A DNA stretch of 64,000 bases from Glebionis coronaria (GCA_025667525.1 CM046881.1:500361627-500425626); one strand, 5' to 3'; numbered from the stretch's first letter, positions 21,958 through 34,341 are shown. Notes: generated by a model not told the origin, from the letters alone. Program-made: numbers and translations.

Positions 21958-23705
21958 TAATATAAAGATTTTGCTAGTCGTTGTTACGTTCTCAGTGTCT
22001 TATCGAATTGATTAAGGTTTAAAGTGGACGAATCGTTTTTGGTGAATAAAAGAAAAGTTTGGTTTTCTATTTCTACTTAAAAGGTACTAAAAATAAACCA
22101 AAAACAAATAACTAATAAAAAAGGAGCAAAACAAATAATAAAACGTAAATTAAAGCTAAGCAATTAATAAAAATAAAACTAAACAAAGAAATTAACTTTT
22201 GACTGAAAAATAAAATTTACTTAATGAAAAAGGAGAGAATAAAACTAAGATGGTACTTTAAAGCTAAACGAGACAAAACCTAAAGCGGGTACTAAATAAA
22301 AGATAAAACTTGAACTTTACGAAAAAATATTAATTTTAAAATTAGACGAAAAATTCAACTAAAAATACGTAATTTTTAGAAATAAAATCAGAACAACTTA
22401 CAGATTAAACTAAACGATTGCGGAACAAGAAACAAGCTAGCAGGCAGCTAGCTCAAGCTAGCAAGCTAGCTGCTGGATTTTGGCGGGAATAACTTAAGCA
22501 GACATGCTAGCAGGCATGTCAAAGTTTACGCTTCGTTCGGAATATATGTCTTGTTCGGAATGTATGTCTAGTTCGGGATGTATGTCTGGTTCAGAATGTG
22601 TGTCTGGTTCGGAATGTATAGTTTGTTCGGTATCTTTTTTTTTTTGTTCGGAATTTTTTTCAACAACAGCTTGGTTCGGGAAAAATTAACTGGTTCGGTA
22701 TTTTCACTTGGTTCGGGAAAAATGGTTTGGTCGGGAAAAATCAATACTCGTTCGGAATAAATTCTTGGTTCGGTAAAATGCTTGATTCGGAATAACTATG
22801 CTCATTCGAGAAAATCATTTTGGTTCGGTAAAATAATGTTGGCTCGGGAAAATCTGGGAAACAGAAAAAACGAAGAAACAGGGGAAAAACAAGAACTCGA
22901 ATATTAACCAAAATCAACCAAGTTAAATCTAAAGATTCAACCAAACTAACCACTAAACATCAACTAATGATAAACCATCAAACCAAATCAATAAAACACA
23001 AAACCCACTTGATTTTAGGAAACCAAAAACAAAACTTAGAAACTTAGAATCAACAAGAAAAAGAAGAACAAGATTAAAGGAAAGCTTATATTAAAGATTA
23101 AGATTCAAACAAATAAAAGTAGAGATCAAACTTACATGACATGGATTGAATGATGAAGAAAAGTGCCAAACACCCTAATGGTGTTGGTTTCTACGAACCA
23201 GGAACAAAGAAAAATAAAACTAAAAAACTAGTCTATTTTTGGTGAGGAGGTTCTATTTATAGGCCTTGTGAGTTGGTTGGTGAGTGGGCTTTTTTCCTTT
23301 CTTTTTGTCTTCTTGTCTCTTTAATAAAGTTGACGTTTTTGACTTCGATTCGGGATTTGTCGATGAATAAATTCAACTCGTCTTTTAATTTCTTCGTTTA
23401 ATAGACTTGAGTTCTTTGACATATATAAATCTTCCATCTTTGGTCCTTTTCTTCGATAAATCTTCAAATAGGCCCATTGACTTCAAATCTCTTGCACTCT
23501 TGGACTTTGGACTTCGTCTTTCGTCTTTTTCTTCGATAAAACCCGTGCAATCCCATGTTTTCTTCAATATTTATCTGTTTGGCTCTGAAACACAACAAAA
23601 ACACAAACCACGCATAATTCCAAACAAATGACATTAAAATGCGCGTTTTGGTCTCGTTTTAGCAAGCAATAAGTGGTAAAAGGATGGGTGTTTTCACACC
23701 TATCA
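21958..23705 (-). mobile_element. Athila-like 3' LTR
   Basis: This is the 3' LTR in element orientation, 1748 bp. It matches 31541-33309 throughout, less a 12-bp gap near the left end and poly-T length differences. It holds a GCTAGC cluster (22437-22520) and an 18-bp tandem repeat (22530-22620). Confidence 0.94.
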
Positions 23706-23720
23706 AATACCCTACACTTA
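23706..23720 (-). other. Athila-like polypurine tract next to 3' LTR
   Basis: On the minus strand taagtgtagggtatt directly precedes the LTR start tgatagg. It is less purine-rich than the two internal copies at 25320 and 25596, probably through mutation. Confidence 0.65.
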
Positions 23721-25319
23721 ACCATTGCCATGCCCTCATGCAATGCTATAGATTAAGGCAAAAACTTTACATTTTTCTCATAGTCAATCAACCTTGGCCT
23801 TATTAACATAAACTACTACTACTAGAAACAAAAATTTAACCACTATAAAGAAATAAAAGCTTTTAGGGAAACAAAAGGGATAGAAAACAATTTTCACTTG
23901 GAAATTGCTACATGGAAATAACTCGCAAAGAGATCTAAGACTTACATTAGGGCTTTGGTGCTATGAAGATTTATCACCCTCAAGTTTCACGTTCCCCAAA
24001 CTAAGCTTAAAAACGAGATCATTGTTATTATAAGTTAGCAAAACAAACACTTACACACATGGCTTAATTATACACTTAAACTCCCTTATTCCTAGGTGTA
24101 TCTCTTATATTTTATTTTTGTCTTAGAATGATCATGAAGATGCATTTTTGGACTTATTTCGATAATTTATTAGGCCGAAAATAAAGTAGGACGATTTGAT
24201 CAAAGTTAGCTAAAGGAAAAAATCTCTTAGAACTGCTTCTCGAGACCTCAAAAAGTTCATATCTTGGCATAACTCGCTTCACGATTTGAGACCTTTCTCG
24301 GACCGATATTTGGCATGTACTTCATACTTCATATCTTGAGAGACGTTCTTGAGATTATGGTCTTCTCTTCATTTATAGAGTTTCTTCACTTGGAGTATTT
24401 TGAGAGATACTTCAACTTTGTTGACCACGACTTCATCATTATTTCTTCAATCGTTATTTGGGATTTTGAAATACAACGATCCGCCTCCTTTTCGAACTTG
24501 GATCTATTTATCCTCATACCTTGTTAGGGTCTTTTCGGATAGACTTCTCCATGATCTTTATGGGAGTTGAATGCTTTTCGTCGTGCGTCTTGATCCTTCA
24601 TATTGATTTTGGGAATAATGTTTTTTCACATCATCTTGGATCTTTAGCAATAAAATGGAATCCTCATGCCTTGTTAGGGCCTTTTCGGACTCGCCAATCT
24701 TCGCGTCCCGTTTCAATAAGTTATGCCTTGGCTATGAACTCTTATCATTACCGAGCAACTTCTAAACGATTTTTAGCTAGAAGCTAAGTAACTTTTCAAA
24801 CCGTACGACCTTACTTATTGCATTTATTCATTTAAGGCGATGGGAGGAAAAGCTTATACTTACACCAAGTGTGCTTATGCAAGAATACCGACTTATAATT
24901 GACTTCTATCATTTCTCGTCCTCCACAATTTAAAATCTCAAGTAATGAGACTTGTGGATGCTTAGCCTAATAAACCAATTAAGGTCTACATGGTTAAGGA
25001 TACTAGCTAGAATAAACTTAGATAAGTAAATTCGGGTTGAGTCAAAATAATCATAACAGGCCTAATATATCAAAGACTTCTAAACTTGCTAAACCACTTT
25101 ATCTGTATTTTTTATTTTTCTTTTATTTTTGAATTTATTATGGGATATATACATATGATAGCAACGATAAAAGAAAAGAAATAAAAGACATAAAAATTTA
25201 AAAATTACTACCACTTGACCAAAATTAATTAAAAATTTTGAAAAATGCCGAAAAAGACTATTTTTTGGTTTAATGAGGACATTTTAATGGAAAAGCCCAC
25301 TTATTACTTCGATAGAAGT

Positions 25320-25354
25320 CTCCCCTACACTTAATATAAACATTGTCCTCAATG
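25320..25354 (-). promoter_or_regulatory. Athila conserved hairpin plus internal polypurine-like tract
   Basis: On the minus strand cattgaggacaatg (25341-25354), a CATTG/CAATG hairpin, is followed by ttaagtgtaggggag (25320-25334). I know this pair as a recurring feature of Athila-like elements; its role is unsettled. A second tract (taagtgtagggggag) lies at 25596-25610. Confidence 0.65.
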
Positions 25355-25730
25355 TTTAAGCATGTGGGAAAAGGCTCACCTACACTTATGACATTGTGTA
25401 CGTTGGTTAAATCAAGCTAAGGAAGAGACAACTAAAGTGATCAATTTCAAGTTTTATTTATGTACAAAATTGAATCACAATAGTAAAGATAGAACCGGGT
25501 TTGCGGATAACACGGGAGCACGGTTCTTCAAAGATTCCAAGAGTGTACTTATCCCTGCAATCACATCACCACACAAACACAAACAACCTATATAGCTCCC
25601 CCTACACTTAGGATGAAAAACGGAAAGGGACGGATAGATACTCGGGTTGCCTCCCGAGGAGCGCTTATTTTTGTTAACCGATTCACAGCCTGACTCGGTC
25701 CCGAATTAATTCAAAGGAAAGGTGGAGAGG

Positions 25731-26037
25731 GATGGAATCATCTCATGCGAAATATCCTCCCCAAAGTACAACTTCACTCGTTGGCCATTCACCTTAAAAT
25801 TAGGTCCATTAGGCTGAGCTAGCTCGATAGTTCCATATGGAAAAATATTAGCAACGGTGAATGGGCCGGAGTGCCGGACCAACGAGATTTCAGTTTCCCT
25901 GAAAATATTTTCAACCGAGAGTTGAAGAGTAAAACTTTATCTCCTACTTGGAACTCTCGGTTCTTAATCTTGGAATCATGAATGAGCTTGGTATTTTCTT
26001 TATAGATCAATGAGTTCTCATAAGCTTCATTCCTCAA
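25731..26037 (-). pseudogene. Athila-like integrase C-terminus
   Basis: After the TAA the frame resumes with [16 protein letters not shown] and [15 protein letters not shown], the DNA-binding C-terminal part of integrase. Near 25870 a frameshift moves it to a frame reading NGQRVKLYFGEDI at about 25760-25800. It ends at a TAA near 25708. Confidence 0.85.
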
Positions 26038-27582
26038 TTAGCTAAGTTCATTGAGTTGGATTTTTCGTAAGTCACCGACTTTGTTGATATCAAAATTAGC
26101 CCATTTCAAGGCCCAATAAGCCTTATGTTCCAACTCAATGGGGAGGTGGCATGCTTTCCCGTACACAAGACGATATGGTGTGCAACCAATCGGGGTCTTA
26201 TATGTGGTACGGAAAGCCCACAAAGCATCATCAAGTTTATCAGCCCACGAGGCACGATGCTCTCCCACGGTTCTTTCCAAGATTCGTTTAAGTCCACGGT
26301 TGGACACCTCGGCTTGGCCATTAGTCTGTGGATGATACACGGTGGAAAGTCGGTGATTGACACCATACTTAGCCATGACTCTTGCGAATTGGTCATTGCA
26401 AAAATGAGTCCCGTGATCACTAATAATAGCACGAGGTACACCGAATCTAGCAAATAGTTGTTTCAAAAAGTTAACAACCACCCTCGCATCGTTAGTGGGT
26501 AAGGCTTTTGCTTCAACCCATTTCGAAACGTAGTCAACGGCTACGAGGATATATTTGTTCCCTTTAGAAGACGGAAATGGCCCCATGAAGTCGATGCCCC
26601 ATACATCAAAGATTTCACATTCTTGTATGAAATTTTGAGGCATCTCATCTTTATGTGTGATCTTGCCTTGTCGTTGGCAAGCATCACAATTTTTAACCAT
26701 TTTGTGAGCGTCACGATAATTGGTGGGCCAAAAAAATCCCGAGTCAAACACTTTCTTCGCGCTGAAGTTGGGACCAAAGTGACAACCGATGGGTCCTTTG
26801 TGGCAAGCTTCTAGAATATCTAGAGCTGCGGGTCCGTCAACACACCGGCGAATAATCAGATCAGCGCATTGTTTGAAGAGATACGGGTCATCCCAAAAGT
26901 AAGTCTTAACATCTTTAAAGAACTTCTTCTTTTGTTGGGATGTTAACCCGTCGATGAGAATTCCACCCGCCAAGTAGTTTGCAATGTCCGCAAACCACGG
27001 GGTCTCATCAAGATTCGAATGAATAGACATTAAGGCCTCAAGGGGAAAAGAGTCATTGATCTCTTGATTAGAATGATCCCCTTGATAAGGATCCTCAAGT
27101 CTACTTAGATGATCCGCGGCTAGGTTTTCGGCTCCCTTCTTGTCACGAATTTCAATTTTCAATTCTTGAAGGAGAAAAACCCAACGAAGAAGACTTGGCT
27201 TAGAATCTTGCTTGGTCAACAAGTACTTCAACGCGGAATGGTCCGTGTATACGATGGTGGTGGATAAAACAAGATAGGGGCGAAATTTTTCAAAGGCATA
27301 GACAACAGCTAAAAGCTCTTTTTTGGTTGTCGTATAATGCAATTGAGCCCCTGTCATTGTCTTGCTAGCATAGTGGATTGGTTGGAAATTTTTGTTTATC
27401 CTTTGTCCCAAAACCACTCCAATAGCAAAGTCGCTAGCATCGCACATCAACTCGAAAGGTAGCTCCCAATTAGGGATAACCAAGACCGGTGCCTTAGTTA
27501 GCTTGTCCTTAAGAAGATTGAAGGAGTCAATACACTCTTTGGAAAAGATAAAAGGAGTATCTTTTTCCAAGAGGTGGGTCAT
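26038..27582 (-). pseudogene. Athila-like pol: RNase H and integrase
   Basis: This frame continues pol after the frameshift. RNase [16 protein letters not shown] (first Asp), [16 protein letters not shown] (Glu), [11 protein letters not shown] (Asp), AADHLSRLE near its end. Integrase: an HHCC zinc region ([12 protein letters not shown] and CDACQRQGK) and the DDE core with GIDFMGPFP (Asp), [10 protein letters not shown] (Asp) and [14 protein letters not shown] (Glu). All catalytic residues are present. It ends at a TAA at 26038-26040. Confidence 0.93.
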
Positions 27583-29669
27583 CGGGCGAGCGATTTTGAA
27601 AAATCTTGAATAAATCGACGATAGAAGCCCGCATGGTAGAGAAAACTTCTCACACCCTTCACGGTTGAAGGTGGAGGTAATTTGGCTATGACATCCACTT
27701 TAGCACGGTCCACTTCAGGACCGACTTTTGAAATTTTATGTCCTAGCACAATGCCTTCGTTTACCATAAAATGGCATTTTTCCCAATTTAGAACAAGGCA
27801 AGTGTCTTCACACCGCTTAAGCATGCGTTCTAAATTGGCAAGGCAAGAAGAGAATGAGTCCCCAAAGACCGAGAAATCATCCATGAAGACTTCCATGGTT
27901 TGTTCAACCATGTCATGGAAGATAGCCAACATGCACCTTTGGAAAGTCCCGGGAGCATTGCATAAGCCAAAAGGCATTCGTTTATAGGCAAATGTTCCGT
28001 AGGGACAAGTGAATGTTGTCTTCTCTTGATCTTGGGGATCGATGGGTATTTGAAAATAACCCGAGAAACCATCTAAAAAGCAGTAATATTCATTACCCGC
28101 TAGACGTTCAAGCATTTGGTCCATAAAAGGAAGGGGAAAATGATCCTTTCTCGTGGCATCATTGAGTTTGCGATAGTCAATACAAACTCTCCACCCGGTA
28201 ACGAGACGAGTGGGAATCAACTCGTTGTTTGCATTGGGCACAACGGTGATTCTGCCTTTCTTAGGCACACAATGGACCTGACTAACCCAAGGTGGATCCG
28301 AGATAGGGTAGATCATGCCCGCATCAAGAAGTTTGATAACCTCTTGTTTGATAACGTCATGGATCTTGGGATTCACCCTTCTTTGGCTTTGAATAGTGAG
28401 ATTAAATTCGTCCTCCATTATAATTTTATGTGTGCAAAATTGAGGATCAATTCCACGAATATCGGAGATTTTCCAAGCAGTAGCTTTTTTATGCTTTTTG
28501 AGAACTTCAATGAGACGAGTTTTCTCATCGGCTTGTAAGTCCTTAGCAATGATAACGGAAAGTTGATCAATTCCCTCTAAGAAAACATACTCGAGATGAG
28601 GAGGTAAGTCCTTAAGCTCAAGAGTCGGAGGGTCCTCAATAGATGTTGTAACCAACGATAGATCATCATTAGTCACCTCTTTAGGAGAAGGAGGAGAGAA
28701 AGGGTCTTCATTGAGAAGTTTCTCAAGGGTACGAATATCTTCTTCCCAATCGGTGGGAGAATCATCATATTTAAGATCGATTGTACCTAAGCTAGCTTCA
28801 AATTCATCCAAAAGAAAATCACTTTCTCCAAAAGGAGTAAATGACGGAGCAATTGAGGCAACGGTCTCAACATTGGGAAGAGAAGAAAGACTACTTTTGC
28901 AAGCATCATTAAAGTGTTCTTCACAAGCCTCATCAAGAACGTCAATACAATTAACACTCTCGTATGAATAAGGTTGTTTAGAAATCTTACCCATGTTGAA
29001 GACAATTTGATCGTCACCAACTCTCATGATAAGTTCGCGCGCGTCTACATCAATGAGAGTGCGACCGGTCCTCAAGAATGGACGTCCTACAATCAATGGA
29101 ACACGTGGGTCCATCTCGTAGTCAACGACAACAAAATCCGCCGGGAAGGTGAATTTGTCAACGCCAACGAAGACGTCTTCGACTATCCCCACTGGATAAG
29201 CAACCGTACGGTTAGCTAATTCCAAAGTCATTTTGGTGGGGACTAGCTCGGGGAGAGATAATTGCTTCCAAACACTTAATGGCATTAAATTTATACTAGC
29301 ACCTAGATCGGCTAGGGCCATGCAATTCTCTACTCCCGGGAAGTTGCAAGGAATCAAGAAGCGACCCGGATCACCAAGTTTTGTTGGTAATTTCCTTAAG
29401 AGAACCGCGGAGCAATTCTCATTAAGTTGGGTCTGAGTAATATCAAGAAGCTTGTCCTTGTCACTAAGAAGATCTTTAAACATCTTCACATATTTGGGCA
29501 TGTGAGCGAGAGCCTCAGCAAAGGAGATGTTGAAATTCAATTGTTTAAACATTTTGAGAAAGTTTAAAACTTGAATATCATCCTTGCTTTTGAGCTTCTG
29601 TTTCCTCAACCTTGAGGGATAAGGTATATCGGAGGAAGAGGAAGGCTTTAGAATAGTAGGATCACTCAC
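27579..29669 (-). pseudogene. Athila-like pol: protease and reverse transcriptase
   Basis: A single open frame of 696 codons. The protease active site reads ADLGASINLMP (about 29290-29320). Its Asp-Leu-Gly, where Asp-Ser/Thr-Gly is usual in other lineages, occurs in Athila. The reverse transcriptase domain includes RVCIDYRKLNDATRKDHFPLPF, LDGFSGYFQI and the catalytic FMDD at about 27880. The frame ends in a TGA at 27579-27581 through a one-base loss in an A run. The RNase H frame overlaps by four bases, so the break is a frameshift and not a natural end. Confidence 0.92.
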
Positions 29670-31336
29670 ATCCTTTGGTGGTCGGGGAATGGGGTTGGGG
29701 AAAGTTGTTCGGTTTCCTTAGTCACAATCACGGGAGTAGGTGTAGGAAGCTCGGGTTCCGTATAACCTTTTCCACTACGAGTAGTGATTGCTTTCATCTC
29801 CCCTCTTGGGTTAGCAACGGTGTTACTCGGAAGAGAACCCGAAGAAGAGGGTTGATTACTTTGGAAAAACGAACCGATCATATCACGTAATTCATTCGTT
29901 TGAGTGCTCATAGAGTTTCTCATATCGGCGCGAAGATCATTCCCTTGTTTCGCCATGTCATTCCTTAGCTCGGCTCGGATATCGCTCCCTTGTTTCACCA
30001 TGTCACCCTTCAAGTTAATGAATTGGCTATGAAGATTTGTCACCATCTCTCTATTAGTCCTCATGTACGTCTCGAGGTCTTGGTTCATTGTCGTTGGTTG
30101 ATTGAGAGGTGGAGCTTGGTAAGCTTGAGTATTTCCTTGAGGTGGATATGGGTTCCTTTGGGATTGATATTGATTGGTAGCACGAGGTTGGCTTTGGTTA
30201 TTTCGGTTATAGTTTTGTGGTTGGTTTTGGTTTTGAGGAGTAAAACCGGGTGGTGAAAGAAAATTATTTGAACGATAACTTAGCAAGTTACGGTCTCCTT
30301 GAGGTCGAGCTTGATAGCCTCCCGTGGGATAGTTACCGTATGCCACGTTAACGTTTTCACAAAAATTGCCTTGGGTAGAAGGACAATCATTGTACGAATG
30401 AGGACCACCGCATGTTTCACAAGAAATAGCAAGAGCTTTAACTTGTTGAGTTTGGTTAGTAGCCAAAATTTGCATACTTTTGCTAATTTCAAGAATGGCT
30501 CGTTCCATGGCGGACATGTCGGGGGTGGAAGAAGTAGATGAAACATTGACTCTCGGATTGGATCTTGAGGATGCGGATGAATCCTAATTCTTGTGGTGAG
30601 TAGTCATGTTTTCAATTAACTCTCTACACTCCTCCGGTCTCCTTTTCATAAAAGTACCACCGGCGGCGGCATTAATCGTATCACGCTCATGAAAAGTGAG
30701 ACCATTGTAGAAAGTACAAATAAGAGTGACGGGGAGCATGTTATGATTTGGACAGCGGTCGATCAAAACATTGTAGCGTTCCCAAGCATCAAAGAGTGAT
30801 TCATCATTTTCTTGAGTGAATCCACTAATTTGGTTACGAAGGCTCGTTACCATGGATGGTGGAAAGTAGCGCGATAAAAATCATTGAGTCATGTCGTCCC
30901 ATGTGCGAATTGAATTCTTAGGGAGCCGGTCAAACCATTTCTCGGCATGGTGGGATAAAGTATGTGGAAAGAGGTGAAGGCGAAGAAAATCCAAGGTAAC
31001 ACCGGGTAATTTCATGCTTTGGGTGACAGTAATGAATTTGTCGAGGTGTTTGTTGGCATCATCATCCGGTAATCCACGAAAAAGACAAGTATTTTGCACT
31101 TGTTGGATCATGTGATGCTTTAGCGAAAATTCAGGAGCCGTGATTTGCATTGGCGCAATCGGTCCTCCGCGTCCATTAATCTTAGGTTGACATAACTCCT
31201 CCATGGTTCGTAGGTCGGGTTGGGGTGGGTTATTATTCATGTTGGGGTGAGGTGGATTATTATTATTGTGTACACCGGCCATGTCTAAATCTTGAAGAGT
31301 CTCGGGCTCAGGATAAGACGTAGATCGAGTACGCAT
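29666..31336 (-). pseudogene. Athila-like gag
   Basis: The structural protein of the element starts at the ATG 31334-31336 (MRTRSTSYPEPE). The capsid region (LFPHTLSHHAEKWFDRLP) runs to a TGA at 30881-30883. The frame continues (30584-30853: SLFDAWERYNVLIDRCPNH) to a second stop, then 29666-30517 carries CETCGGPHSYNDC, a zinc-knuckle-like motif typical of this family. A Gln- and Asn-rich stretch and a coiled-coil segment with repeated DMAKQGNDLRADMRN-like units follow. Two in-frame stops are the main damage. Confidence 0.9.
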
Positions 31337-31520
31337 ACACTAAAAAGAAAATGCAAGAAAATATTTTTGGTTTTTATAGGTTTTTTAATGTTTTTGGATT
31401 TTTTGAAAATTTTATATTTTTAGGATTTTTGAAATTTTTATGCATTGAAAATACGTTCCCGAAAGAACGGATCCCAAAATCCAATTTTTCTCACAAAAAA
31501 CCGTTAATCTCTACGAAAAG

Positions 31521-31537
31521 AGCCGGCAGCGGCGCCA
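31521..31537 (-). other. Athila-like primer-binding site (tRNA-Asp)
   Basis: On the minus strand tggcgccgctgccggct lies three bases after the LTR end. It resembles the tggcgccgttgccgg site of Athila elements, which is complementary to tRNA-Asp, with one internal difference. Confidence 0.85.
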
Positions 31538-31540
31538 TTT

Positions 31541-33309
31541 TAATATAAAGATTTTGCTAGTCGTTGTTACGTTCTTGGTGTCTTATCGAATTGATTAAGG
31601 TTTAAAGTGGACGAATCGTTTTTGGTGAATAAAAGAAAAGTTTGGTTTTCTATTTCTACTTAAAAGGTAAAAGCGAAACGTACTAAAAATAAACCAAAAA
31701 CAAATAACTAATAAAAAAGGAGCAAAACAAATAATAAAACGTAAATTAAAGCTAAACAATTAATAAAAATAAAACTAAACGAAGAAATTAACTTTTGACT
31801 GAAAAATAAAATTTACTTAATGAAAAAGGAGAGAATAAAACTAAGATGGTACTTTAAAGCTAAACGAGGCAAAACCTAAAGCGGGTACTAAATAAAAGAT
31901 AAAACTTGAACTTTACGAAAAAATATTAATTTTAAAATTAGACGAAAAATTCAACTAAAAATACGTAACTTTCAGAAATAAAATCGGAACAACTTACAGA
32001 TTAAACTAAATGATTGCGGAACAAGAAACAAGCTAGCAGGCAGCTAGCTCAAGCTAGCAAGCTAGCTGCTGGATTTTGGCGGGAATAACTTAAGCAGACA
32101 TGCTAGCAGGCATGTCAAAGTTTATGCTTCGTTCGGAATATATGTCTTGTTCGGAATGTATGTCTGGTTCGGGATGTATGTCTGGTTCGGAATGTGTGTC
32201 TGGTTTGGAATGTATAGTTTGTTCGGTATCTTTTTTTTTCTTTTTTTTTTGTTCGGAAATTTTTTCAACAACAGCTTGGTTCGAAAAAAATTAACGGGTT
32301 CGGTATTTTCACTTGGTTCGGGAAAAATGGTTTGGTCGGGAAAAATCAATACTCGTTCGGAATAAATTCTTGGTTTGGTAAAATGCTTGGTTCGGAATAA
32401 CTATGCTCATTCGAGAAAATCATTTTGGTTCGGTAAAATAATGTTGGCTCGGGAAAATCTGGGAAACAGAAAAAACGAAGAAACATGGGAAAAACAAGAA
32501 CTCGAATATTAACCAAATTCAACCAAGTTAAATCTAAAGATTCAACCAAACTAACCACTAAACATCAACTAATGATAAACCATCAAACCAAATCAATAAA
32601 ACACAAAACCCACTTGATTTTAGGAAACCAAAAACAAAACTTAGAAACTTAGAATCAACAAGAAAAAGAAGAACAAGATTAAAGGAAAGCTTATATTAAA
32701 GATTAAGATTCAAACAAATAAAAGTAGAGATCAAACTTACATGACATGGATTGAATGATGAAGAAAAGTGCCAAACACCCTAATGGTGTTGGTTTCTACG
32801 AACCAGGAACAAAGAAAAATAAAACTAAAAAACTAGTCTATTTTTGGTGAGGAGGTTCCATTTATAGGCCTTGTGAGTTGGTTGGTGAGTGGGCTTTTTT
32901 CCTTTCTTTTTGTCTTCTCGTCTCTTTAATAAAGTTGACGTTTTTTACTTCGATTCGGGATTTGTCGATGAATAAATTCAACTCGTCTTTTAATTTCTTC
33001 GTTTAATAGACTTTAGTTCTTTGACATATATAAATCTTCCATCTTTGGTCCTTTTCTTCGATAAATCTTCAAATAGGCCCATTGACTTCAAATCTCTTGC
33101 ACTCTTGGACTTTAGACTTCGTCTTTCGTCTTTTTCTTCGATAAAACCCGTGCAATCCCATGTTTTCTTCAATATTTATCCGTTTGGCTCTGAAACACAA
33201 CAAAAACACAAACCACGCATAATTCCAAACAAATGACATTAAATACGCGTTTTGGTCTCGTTTTAGCAAGCAATAAGTGGTAAAAGGATGGGTGTTTTCA
33301 CACCTATCA
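31541..33309 (-). mobile_element. Athila-like 5' LTR
   Basis: This is the 5' LTR in element orientation, 1769 bp. On the plus strand its left end taatataaag directly follows the primer-binding site, and its right end cctatca abuts the target duplication. Confidence 0.94.
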
Positions 33310-33474
33310 GTAAGCATCAAGGGTGGGCATTAGCAAAGTCCATTTCTTTTCTTCTTCAAATATTTTTGCTACCTTTTTGCTTCGACAAAGAAGAAAATTA
33401 AATAAACTCGTCTTCGGAAGTCTTTTTTCATACTTGATTGAGTTTATGTATTGTCGGAATCAAAAGGGGGAGAT
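33310..33474 (+). other. Copia 3' region resumed, with polypurine tract
   Basis: The second gtaag (33310-33314) starts the resumed copia sequence. It ends in the polypurine tract aaaagggggaga (about 33462-33473), immediately upstream of the 3' LTR start tgttaatgc at 33475. The tract primes plus-strand DNA synthesis. Confidence 0.92.
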
Positions 33475-34341
33475 TGTTAATGCAATGATGCCTAAAAACG
33501 TTACTTATATTTTTCGGTCTCTTTTTTTTTTATTACGACAATATATAAAAACAAGCATTTACAAAAACAACGAATATCGAATTTTTGATTTCAAGTATTT
33601 TTCATTTCATTCATTATCACTTAAGGTATGAATAAACAAGTTCTCAACTTAAGTAAGTGATTTAGTTTTTTTTAAAACTCACTTTTATTTTTAAGTGACA
33701 AAAGTTTTTAATAAACTTTATATTTAAGAAAACGTTTTATTAAATTAGAAATTTGAAAATTTGAATATGGCATATTCCTTATGGTCTAGGAATATACTTT
33801 GAGGACAATAACTTCACCAATCACCATATGGGACTACACCACTAAAAGACAAAAAGGGAGCAAAGTCTACACCCTGGTTCCTTAAATAGGTATGCGGTTC
33901 TTTAGTGATATAGACCCGCAAGCCATTTATTGAACCGCACACAGATAGAGGCCGTTGGAACCTTGTCTTATAAATAGTGGACCATTTCTAAATTTATATT
34001 TCACCTCTTTTGCACACAAATTTCCAGATTCAGTCCACCTTCTTAAATCACTCAAATCCGTTATTATTTAGTTGATTACTACTTGTTTAGAAGTGAATCT
34101 TTCTCCTCCCCTCTCATCCTCTCAAGTGCAAAGAGAAAAACACTTACATCCTTGAAGTGTTGTGTCTATCTCAAGATCCATTGAAGATCAAACTTTATTT
34201 TCATTCTTGTGTCATTGTGGAGATCCAAATTATTGTGTAAACTTAAAAGTTGTGTATGTATTATGGTTATTACTTAGTCCTTAAAGTATACTGGTGTAGA
34301 TTGGTCCTAGCTAAGATTAGGGCTCGACTTTTATCTTAGAG
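33475..34341 (+). mobile_element. Copia 3' LTR, interrupted
   Basis: It matches the first 870 bp or so of the 5' LTR, including the TATA region (about 33969-33978), and stops after ttatcttaga. The 5' LTR continues there with tttagaaattgg; here element D begins instead (gtcatgatg). The rest of this LTR should lie beyond the right end of the window, after the 3' LTR of D. Confidence 0.92.

Larger units (their letters stand above)
23706..25707 (-). other. Athila-like 3' non-coding region
   Basis: About 2 kb between integrase and the 3' LTR. I see no env-like ORF on the minus strand. A near-direct repeat, ccttgttagg(g/t)cttttcgga, occurs at about 24520 and 24669. The region contains the conserved hairpin and polypurine-like motifs described separately. 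Confidence 0.75.
21958..33309 (-). mobile_element. Athila-like Ty3/gypsy retrotransposon
   Basis: A complete element of 11.35 kb on the minus strand. The termini read tgatagg...ttatatta on that strand, with LTRs of about 1.75 kb. The target duplication gtaag is at 21953-21957 and 33310-33314. The primer-binding site matches tRNA-Asp, and the pol order is protease, reverse transcriptase, RNase H, integrase. Gag and pol motifs are of Athila type. The LTRs show roughly ten substitutions in the first 540 bp by eye, so it is fairly young. Several stop codons and frameshifts interrupt the coding. No env-like ORF is seen in the 2-kb space where Athila elements may carry one. Confidence 0.92.
14235..34341 (+). 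mobile_element. SIRE-like Ty1/copia retrotransposon, nested host element
   Basis: An LTR, tRNA-Met primer site, gag with zinc knuckle, protease, integrase, reverse transcriptase and RNase H in that order, polypurine tract and 3' LTR define a Ty1/copia element. The UBN2-type gag, long LTRs and basic gag extension suggest the SIRE/Maximus lineage. It is interrupted by the Athila-like element at 21958-33309 and by element D in its 3' LTR. Its 5' third is the part amplified in the tandem array. Lineage assignment would need a reverse-transcriptase tree. Confidence 0.85.

Noticed and set aside
23706..25707. Env-like gene in the Athila-like element
   Set aside because: No minus-strand frame of useful length, signal peptide or membrane segment is visible.
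28116..28538. 140-codon plus-strand ORF
   Set aside because: It is the reverse strand of the Athila reverse transcriptase frame, which has all expected motifs.
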